Source of the DNA: Linum tenue
Taxonomy: Eukaryota > Streptophyta > Magnoliopsida > Malpighiales > Linaceae
DNA length: 64,000 nucleotides
Assembly (NCBI GenBank): GCA_946122785.1
Contig: CAMGYJ010000010.1
Coordinates: 11,507,467 to 11,571,466, forward strand
Direction: 5' to 3'
A program made the translations under genes and the position numbers. Under the pieces are notes generated by a model, which was not told where the DNA came from, did not search any database, and saw only the letters and a list, made by a program, of their open reading frames with translations. This document shows, one piece after another, positions 56,222 through 64,000 of this stretch. Position 1 is the first letter of the stretch; every line of letters begins with the position of its first letter.

Positions 56222-59200
56222 CTAAGGGTCCTCGAGCTTGATCAGCAGCTCTGCGCGCTCGACAGCACCTCCCAAATACAACTTGAGGAGGTGGCCATTC
56301 ACCTTGAATGGCTCGGTTTGAGCATTGCTGATCTCCACCGCACCATGCGGGAAAACTTGGGTAACCGTGAAGGGACCCGACCACCTCGAACGGAGCTTGC
56401 CCGGAAAGAGTTTCTGGCGTGCATTGAAGAGCATAACATGATAACCTACCTGAAACTCCTTCGGGCCCCTCAACCTAGCGTAGTGGAGACGCTTGGTGCG
56501 CTCTTTGTAGAACAGGGTGTTCTCGTAGGCGTGGTAACGCCACTCCTCCAACTCCAGCAGCTGCAACTTACGTTCTGTACCTGCAACACTCAAATCCATG
56601 TTTAGCAGCTTAATGGCCTAGAAGGCCTTGTGCTCTAGCTCTACCAGCAAATGGCACGCCTTCCCATAGACAAGCCTATAGGGAGAAGTGCCAATCGGAT
56701 TTTTATAGGCAGTCCTATACGCCCAGAGAGCATCATCGAGCTTGGTGGACCAATTCTTGCGGGACTGATCCACCGTCTTTTCAATTATCCGTTTTAATTC
56801 CCGGTTCGTCAGCTCAGCCTGCCCATTTGACTGGGGATGGTAGGCCACCGACACCTGATGCTTAACACCATAGCGAGAGAGGAGTTTAGTGAATTGCCCC
56901 TGAAAATGGGTTCCTCTATCACTAATAATGGCTCAAGGTGTCCCGAACCGGGAGAACAGCTGCTTCAGAAATGAGCAGACCCGTCTTGCATCATTGGTGG
57001 GCATGGCTTGAGCTTCTGCCCACCTCGAGACGTAGTCCACTGCGACCAATATGTACAGATTGCCAAAAGATGGAGGGAATGGGCCCATGAAATCGATACC
57101 CCAACATCAAAAATTTCACAAATAACAGAGATATGTTGGGGCATCTCATCCCGGGCAGAAATGTTACCTGACCTTTGGCACCGGTCGCACTGGCGTGCGA
57201 AGGTGTCTGCATCTTTGAAGAGCGAGGGCCAATAGAAGCCCGACTGTAGCACCTTCCGCGCCGTGCGGTTTCCTCCATGATGACCTCCAGCAGGTCCCTC
57301 GTGACATTGAGACAGGATGTCTCCCATCTCATGCTCCATGACACAGCGCCGGATCACGCCATCTGCTCCGATTCTGAAGAGGTAAGGATCCTCCCAGAAG
57401 TAGTGCTTCAGATCGGAGAAGAGCTTGCGCTTCGCATGAGTAGCCATCCCCTTGGGTAACTGCTTGCCCACCAGATAATTGGCCAAGTCAGAATACCAAG
57501 GGGCCACGCTGTCCACCAGTGTCATCGCCAGCAATCGCTCGCCCGGGAAGGAGTCGTCGATCTCCTCCACGAAGTTGTCCACCGGAGGGGCTTCCAACCG
57601 TGAGAGATGATCTGCAGCAACATTCTTGGCTCCTTTCTTGTCCCGGATCTCGATATCAAACTCCTGCAGCAGCAGGATCCATCGGATGAGCCTAGGCTTT
57701 GCATCAGCCTTGCTCATCAGGTAGCGAATCGCCGAGTGGTCAGTGTAGACCACCACATGGGAGAGCACCAGATAGGGTCGGAACTTGTCAAACGCATACA
57801 CCACAGCGAGGAGCTCCTTCTCTGTAGTGGTGTAGTTCTCCTGTGCATCGTTCAAGGTCTTGGACTGCGTAGTAGATGGGCTGGAAGTGTTTCTCGCGTC
57901 TCTGACCCAGAACTGCTCCGACTGCATAGTCACTCGCATCGCACATCAGCTCAAAAGGAAGAGACCAGTCAGGAGTCACCATGATAGGGGCATGGGTAAG
58001 CTTCTCCTTCAGAGTCTCAAATGAAGCTGTGCACTCGGGAGTGAACTGGAATGGTACATCCTTCTCCAGCAGCTTGGTCAACGGCAGGGCAATCTTCGAG
58101 AAATCTTTGATGAAGTGCCGGTAGAAGCCTGCATGACCCAGAAAGCTGCGAATCCCCTTCACAGAAACGGGAGGAGGTAGCTGACTGATCGTCTCAATCT
58201 TCGCGCGATCTACCTCAATCCCCTGCTTGGAGATCTTATGCCCGAGCACGATACCCTCACGAACCATGAAATGGCACTTCTCCCAGCTGAGTGCCAGATT
58301 AGTCTCCTCGCACCTCTTCGGAACGAGTTCCAGGTTATGGAGACGGTGAGTGAAAGAGTCTCCATATACCGAGAAGTCATCCATGAAGACTTCCATGATC
58401 TCTCCAACCAGTCGGTCGAAGATCGCCAGCATGCATCTCTGGAAGGTCGCCGGTGCATTACACAGCCCAAATGGAATCCTCCGGTAAGCAAAAGTGCCGA
58501 AGGGGCAAGTGAATGTGGTCTTCGCCTGATCCTCCGGTGCAATAGGAATCTGGAAATAACCAGACATGCCATCCAGGAAGCAATAGAACTCATGGCCAGC
58601 CAACCTCTCCAGCATCTGATCAATGAAAGGTAGGGGGAAATGATCTTTCCTGGTGGCGTCGTTCAGGCGCCGGTAATCGATGCAGACTCTCCAGCCGGTC
58701 ACGGTCCGCATCGGGATCAACTCCTTCTTCTCATTCGGGACCACAGTCATCCCGCCTTTCTTCGGGACCACCTGAGTGGGGCTGACCCACTTGCTATCAG
58801 ATATAGCAAAGATGATCCCTGCATCCATGAGCTTCACAATCTCTGCCCGGACCACTGCCTCCAAGTTAGGAGACAACCTCCTCTGTGGCTGCCGGACTGG
58901 CTTAACCTCATCCTCCATCAAAATTCTATGGGAGCAGAAGGATGGGCTAATGCCTCTTATGTCGGTGATCTTCCATGCCATGGCCCGGGCATACTTCTGC
59001 AGGAGAGCCACCAGCCTGCTCTTCTGCTCGGGTGTCAGATCCGAGCAAATAATCACCGGGAGCTTATTCCCCTCTTGGAGAAATGCATACTCCAGATGAG
59101 ATGGGAGGGGTTTAAGCTCCAACTCTGGTGGCTCCTCCAATGATGTAGCGAGCCGGGGCGAGATGGGGATCGGCTTGAATGGTATCTCTCGCCCCTCGCT

Positions 59201-61783
59201 CGCAGCCTCGTCCAGCTCCGCAAGCTGCGCCTCCAGCTGCATATCCTGTGATGCCTGTTCCCCTAGCAAAAGACAACGCTCAAGGAAATCATCAGTACCC
59301 GCACTCGTGATGGCGAGTGCGGTCTCAAAATCAGCAACAACATCACAGTAATCAAGATCATCATGGAGCTGGGGGTGTTTCATATTATCAGAAACAGAGA
59401 AGGTGATTTGTTCACCCCCAGCTCTTAAAATCTGTTTTCCATCATTAACATCAATCAGCGCCTTGGCGGTGGCGAGAAAAGGTCTACCCAGTATCAATGG
59501 CCCATCAACATCCTCATTTATGTCCAAAATCACAAAATCAACAGGATACGAAAATGGCCCTACTGCGACTATCAAGTCCTCTGCTATACCCCTAGGATGC
59601 ACAATAGATATATCAGCAAGCTGGATGCTCATCATAGTATTACTGGGTTCACCTAGGCCTAGCTTCTTAAACAGTGAATATGGCATGACATTAATGCTAG
59701 CGCCTAAATCCGCCAAGGACTTCCCTACATGCAAACTACCAATCATGCAAGGGATAGTGAAACTCCCTGGGTCTTTTCGCTTCTCAGGTAGTTTGTTCTG
59801 CAGGATGGCAGAACACTCCTCGTTTAGCATCACCGTGGACAACTCCCCAAGCTTCCTCTTGTTGGTGAGGAGATCCTTCATGAACTTGGCATACTTGGGC
59901 ATCTTCGATAATGCCTCCACGAAGGGCATGCTAATATTCACCTGCTTCAGCATTGCCATGAATTTGGCAAACTCAGTTTCCAGTCGGTCCTTGTGCAACC
60001 GAGTAGGAAAGGGAAGCTGTGGTACATACTCCTTCACCACTGGTTGCGGTTTAGGAGCAGGCACCTCAACCCCCTTCTCCATTTCTTCCTGATTAGCTGG
60101 AAGTGCTGAAGCAGGGGTCTCTCTCTCCTCTGCCCGAACAGGTGGATCGGCAGTCACCTTGCCACTCCTGGTCGTGATGGCACTGCAGTTGGCATCCGGG
60201 TCCTGTGGGTGAGGGATGGTCTGACCAGGCAAGGTACCTGGAGTCCTCCGAGCAACAGCCTGGGCAATACCACCAAGCTGGGTCTGTATATCTCGCAACA
60301 CAGCCTGTGTGTTTCTCTGACCAGCTTCTAGCTCCAAGAACTTGCCTGAAGCTTTCTCCATGAACTGCTCAATGTTATTGAATTTATTTGCACTGGAGGT
60401 GGCCAGAGAACCCACCAGATCTCTCAGTTCCGCCATCGGGTCACTCTCTACTGGGGCTGCAGGTGCTGCCCCTGCCTGCTGAAATGGTCGCACCTGTGAC
60501 TAAGGTGGAACTGGCCCCTGTCTGGGCGGGTAGAGTGGCTGCTGTGGCTGCTGAAATTGCCCCTGTCTGGGCTGGTATGGAGGCCTCTGAAAACCGGGTG
60601 GTCCCTGGGGAGCTGGTGGTCTGGGATTTGGCCCAGCCCAAGAAAAGTTAGGATGCTGGCGCCACCCCTCGTTATAGGTGTTGCTGTAGGGGTCAAAGCG
60701 CCTGGCATTCCCGATGAAGTCCACCTGCTCCTGGGGAGTAGACGACTCCCTCATCGCCTGACAGTCCTCCACGGTGTGATGAGAGCTCTCACACCACTGG
60801 CAGTGCATCGCCTGCGGCTGTCCTGTACCTGCAATCAAACCAGAACGATCGATAGCTGAAACCAGCTTCGATACCACCTGCACCAAATCAGATGACTGGG
60901 TGCCCACAGCATGCACACCCCGTCTTGGCGCTCGTCTCGATCTCTTGGCAGTTCCCCAGTCGTACCCGTTCTCCGCCATCTCCTCAAAGAGTTGATTCAG
61001 CTGTGGCGGGGTTTTTGTCAGCATGTTCCCGCCACAAACCGAATCAATCAGCTGCTTGTCCTCCGGGAAGAGGGCGTGATAGAAGGTGCCCACCTTGAAT
61101 GCATCATTGAAACCATGATTGGGACACCTGAGAAAGAGACTGGTGTACCTCTGCCAAGCATCTCTGATGGTCTCATCCTCATCCTGAGCAAAATGTGTAA
61201 TTTGCTTCTGCAGGTCAGCTGTCTTAGATTGAGGATGGTAGCGGGTGAGGAACTTGTCCGCCAGGTTGGCGAACGTGGTGATGGAGCCCGGAGGTCGAGT
61301 GTCTAGCCACTCCTTGGCCTGCCCTTCCAGAGTGAATGGGAAGTACCTCAGCTGGATGGCATCTGCTGGTACCCCATTGATCTTGATTCCATCGATGAGC
61401 TCGTGGAATCGCCTGAGATGTGATCGGAGGCACTCTCCCTCCTTACCACGGAACACTACTGAACCGCGCAGCATGGTGATTACTGATTTGCTCACCTCAA
61501 AATTGTTGGCTGGGACATGAGGGTGTTGAATGGGTGACCTCATATCCGCAGCTCTAGCGGTCCAGTAGGATCCCATGGCCTGCTCCTCTGGGTTGATCAC
61601 ATCATGGTTCTGTGGATCAGCCATCTCTTCTTCTTCTTCTTCTTCTTCTTCTTCTTCTAACTGCAGCTGTGATAGCTCCTCCTCCGCAGCCAGTCGTGCA
61701 TTTAGAGCCCGCTTGAAGTTCCTGCAAGTTCGTTCAAGCTCCTGGTCTAATGGTAGTAGGTCTCCCGACTGGCTACGGGTCAT
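56222..61783 (-). pseudogene. gag-pol: Athila gag-protease-RT-RNase H-integrase polyprotein of B2, interrupted
   Basis: Gag starts at 61783 (MTRSQSGDLLPLDQELERTC). The capsid core and CQWCESSHHTVEDC are followed by a proline/glutamine tail up to a TAG at 60500-60502. The same frame then runs 901 codons: coiled segment, protease with DLGAS at about 262-266, reverse transcriptase with FMDDF at 703-707, and RNase H start. An extra base near 57866 shifts the frame. RNase H and integrase continue with a missing base near 57105, a TGA at about 56935 (CGA in B1) and a TAG at 56617 (TGG in B1). The single gag-pol frame is typical of Athila. All domains are present but it is not translatable end to end. 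Confidence 0.92.
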
Positions 61784-61903
61784 GCACTACCTGCACACAA
61801 TCAGCAGAAGCAACCCGTGAAGGCACACAGGTGGAAGAGAAAAATGCAATAAAGAAAAAGCTAGAGTAACAAATTCTCACGTTTCCCCAATAACCTAGAG
61901 GGT

Positions 61904-61921
61904 TCCCCGGCAACGGCGCCA
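61904..61921 (-). other. Primer binding site (tRNA-Asp), B2
   Basis: Exact 18-base match, six bases from the LTR. Confidence 0.88.
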
Positions 61922-61927
61922 AAAACT

Positions 61928-63315
61928 TGACACGCCAAAACACAACACCAAACTGCGACCAAGTGTAATCGCAGTCCGGGAATGCAGTAACAGGCAAGTT
62001 ATATTATCAACCCGGGGTCTAGATCTACTGCTTACTCCGTGATTCTCTATTATCTAGCAAACTAATTCGATTGATTGTTGTTTAAAAGCAAAAGCAGTAA
62101 GAAAGCAGTAAACTGTTCGGTTTTCTAAAGCAGGTAAGAGTCACTCGGGATTGAGTCCCCCTAGCCCCTTAGTTAGGTTCAATTATAATTCCCTGGGTTG
62201 ATTTACTGTTGATTAGACTGCGGAAGATCCGACAGTAGCTTGGAATCTCTTAAGCTGACCAAGCCCTCTCAATCTAACTACCCGGCAGACGACTAGTCTT
62301 CACCGGGATAGAAAGCTGAAGCAATAAGCACAGAACTCCACTACTGGAATTGAATTCCAGTACAAAGCAGTAAACTGGCTAACTCTCGTATAGCCAATCT
62401 CCTACTATCGAATGAAGAAGCTCTAACAACCTAATCAGATTCTATCTATCTCAGGTTGCAGCAGAAATTGAGAAAAGCTGATCAGACTCAAATCAATTCA
62501 ATAAACATGCATCATTCGATTAAAATCAAACAGTAATATCATCCCAAGTCATTACAATCAAATCCCTAACACAAGGAACTAGGGTTCTTCATACCCAAGT
62601 GAGAGAGAGGTTCTACTCCATAGAGAGAGAAAGGAAAACAGAAATCAGAGTAGTTATACTCATAAAGATGAGTAAAATCTGCTCTGGGATGTCAATCTTC
62701 ACTCCTAGGGACACAATCTGGGCTTCAATGATGAGAAATCCACTCCAAAATAGCTCCTAGGGTTTGTTCTTCGCTCTTTCTCTCTCTAAAACTCTGTTTT
62801 TGCTCCAGAAAATCGAATACCTCTTCCTTGGCTCGAATCTGCCTCCAAAAACCCGACTCTGGGCGAATTACGGGCAGAATTACAGCCGTAATCACGTCCT
62901 GCCCGTAATTCGCACCAAAACGCACGTTTCACTTAAGCTGCAGGAGGAGGAGATACGCCCGTAATTTCCCAATTACCGCCAGTAATTTGGGAATTACGGT
63001 CGTAATTCTTGGAGGTCCTGCCCGTAATTTTAGCACCGAGGGGAAATTCTGGGGAAAAGGCTCGTCAATTAATTTACGGGCATGCCCTGGCCAATTACGG
63101 TCGTAATTTGGCAGGGGCTGCCCGTAATTCTGTCTGTGATTCGCCATCTGACCTCCAAATGACCCGAAACTTGCGCCTATGCACCTCCTTACTTGCTAGG
63201 ACCTGAAATACGACAAAACAACACAACCTAGCGTAAAATAGGCCAAGGAATAATCAATTCGAGCCAAAATGGGCAGGAAACCAGAGTGAAAACACGTGCA
63301 AATACGATGCTATCA
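61928..63315 (-). repeat. 5' LTR of B2 (1388 bp)
   Basis: Complete, with the same GATGCTATCA terminus and the same flanking A gag as B0 (689-2076). Module at 62865-63130, where the first core is ATTACAGCCGTAAT, one base off the palindrome. Confidence 0.9.
62865..63130. promoter_or_regulatory. Triple inverted-repeat module, B2 5' LTR
   Basis: As at 1627-1891. Confidence 0.5.
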
Positions 63316-64000
63316 GATGCCATCACTACCAGGAGTGGCAAGACCATATCTGCTGTTCCTGCCCAGCCCAGGCGAGACGAGCCACTTCCTGCTTCAACAC
63401 TTCCAGCTGGTAATGCAGAGGTGGGGGAAGATAAAGAAGCACCTGCTCCCACTCCACAGCCAGTGGTTAAGGAGCATGTACCCCAGCTTTCTTTCCCCAC
63501 CCGCTTACATAAAGACATGCTGGAGACTGAGTTTGCCAAGTTCATGGCAATGTTGAAGCAGGTCAACATCAGCATGTCGTTCGTGGAGGCACTGTCGAAG
63601 ATGCCCAAGTATGCCAAGTTCATGAAAGACCTCCTCACCAACAAGAAGAAACTTGGGGATCTTTCGACAGTGATGCTGAGCGAGGAGTGTTCTGCTATCC
63701 TGCAGAACAAGCTTCCCAAGAAGCGCAAAGACCCAGGGAGTTTCACTATCCCTCTTCTTATTGGCAGCATGCATGTAGGAAAGTCCTTGGCGGACCTAGG
63801 CGCTAGCATAAATGTCATGCCCTATAAATTGTTTAAGAAGCTAGACCTAGGTGAACCTAGAGCTACTAGGATGAGCATTCAGTTAGCTGATCGTTCTATC
63901 GTGCATCTTAGGGGAATCATTGAGGATCTACTTGTTAATGTAGGTGCATTCACATATCCTGTTGATTTTGTTATTCTGGATATAAATGAGGATGTGGATG
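63316..64000 (+). pseudogene. Athila gag C-terminus and protease (A element), truncated by window end
   Basis: Copy of 2077-2761 with a few substitutions (MPKYAKF where the first copy has MTKYAKF; VHLRG for VHPRG). Carries the DLGAS protease motif and follows the B2 LTR directly, so it is the 3' continuation of the A gag that stops at 51288. The sequence beyond 64000 would be expected to follow 2762 onward. Confidence 0.88.

Larger units (their letters stand above)
51289..63315 (-). mobile_element. Athila-type element B2, nested in an A element
   Basis: 12.0-kb minus-strand element with 5' LTR, primer site, gag, protease, RT, RNase H, integrase, env-like ORF, 3' UTR, polypurine tract and truncated 3' LTR. 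It keeps the gag-protease segment missing in B1 and lacks the solo LTR, but has lost about 495 bp of env leader and start (junction near 55261) and has many point lesions. Flanked left by A gag and right by the continuation of A gag. Confidence 0.93.

Noticed and set aside
1..64000. CRISPR-like regular repeats, rRNA genes, bacterial operons
   Set aside because: The direct repeats are 28-32 bp hairpins inside one LTR or kilobase-scale tandem units; there are no cas-like genes, rRNA sequence or prokaryotic signals.

Overview
This is a plant nuclear genome window, probably dicot, made almost entirely of nested and tandemly duplicated repeats. No rRNA genes, CRISPR arrays, bacterial operons or intact cellular protein-coding genes are visible. 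The evidence for a plant is the LTR retrotransposon content: two related Athila-type Ty3/gypsy subfamilies (here 'A' and 'B', tRNA-Asp primer sites, DLGAS proteases, FMDDF reverse transcriptases, an env-like ORF), one Tekay/Del-type chromovirus ('C', tRNA-iMet primer site, C-terminal chromodomain-like tail) and a solo LTR of Ogre/Tat type.

Layout. 1-2076: 5' end (gag, primer site, 5' LTR) of a minus-strand B element (B0). 2077-5825: 3' half of a plus-strand A element (gag-protease, 3' UTR, 3' LTR). 5826-24751: tandem array of about 2.67-kb units, each carrying two exons of a degenerate secreted, neprosin-like gene fragment; the array is split by the complete chromovirus C (13323-23753, target duplication ATTAC), whose 5' LTR holds two head-to-head MITE-like elements in a (TA)n tract. 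24752-27853: 5' half of an A element (LTR, primer site, gag). 27854-41296: minus-strand B element B1, interrupted by a 2944-bp solo LTR (32802-35745, target duplication GACTC). 41297-48326: second block of the 2.67-kb array. 48327-51288: second A 5' half. 51289-63315: second B element B2. 63316-64000: A 3' half again, a near copy of 2077-2761.

How it fits together. The A 5' half, the B element and the A 3' half are one A element split by a minus-strand B insertion. The identical broken junctions (array/A at 24751 and 48326; A gag/truncated B LTR at 27853 and 51288; B LTR/A gag at 2076 and 63315) show that the whole nest was copied as a block together with the array. The window start (1-2761) matches the window end (61234-64000) with about a dozen differences by eye, so the region is a higher-order tandem repeat whose later insertions (C, the solo LTR) and deletions distinguish the copies.

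The most unusual signals are not genes. First, a triplicated inverted-repeat module (ACGGGC, ACGGCCGT, GCCCGT, then GCCGAG) lies at the same place in the LTRs of both Athila subfamilies and recurs between integrase and the env-like ORF. Second, a 43-48-nt hairpin recurs in the env leader and 3' UTRs. Third, an extra polypurine tract lies about 1.5 kb upstream of the real one. Fourth, a row of hairpins with an apparent compensatory change sits in the chromovirus LTR. All functional statements are inference from sequence; no database search was possible.
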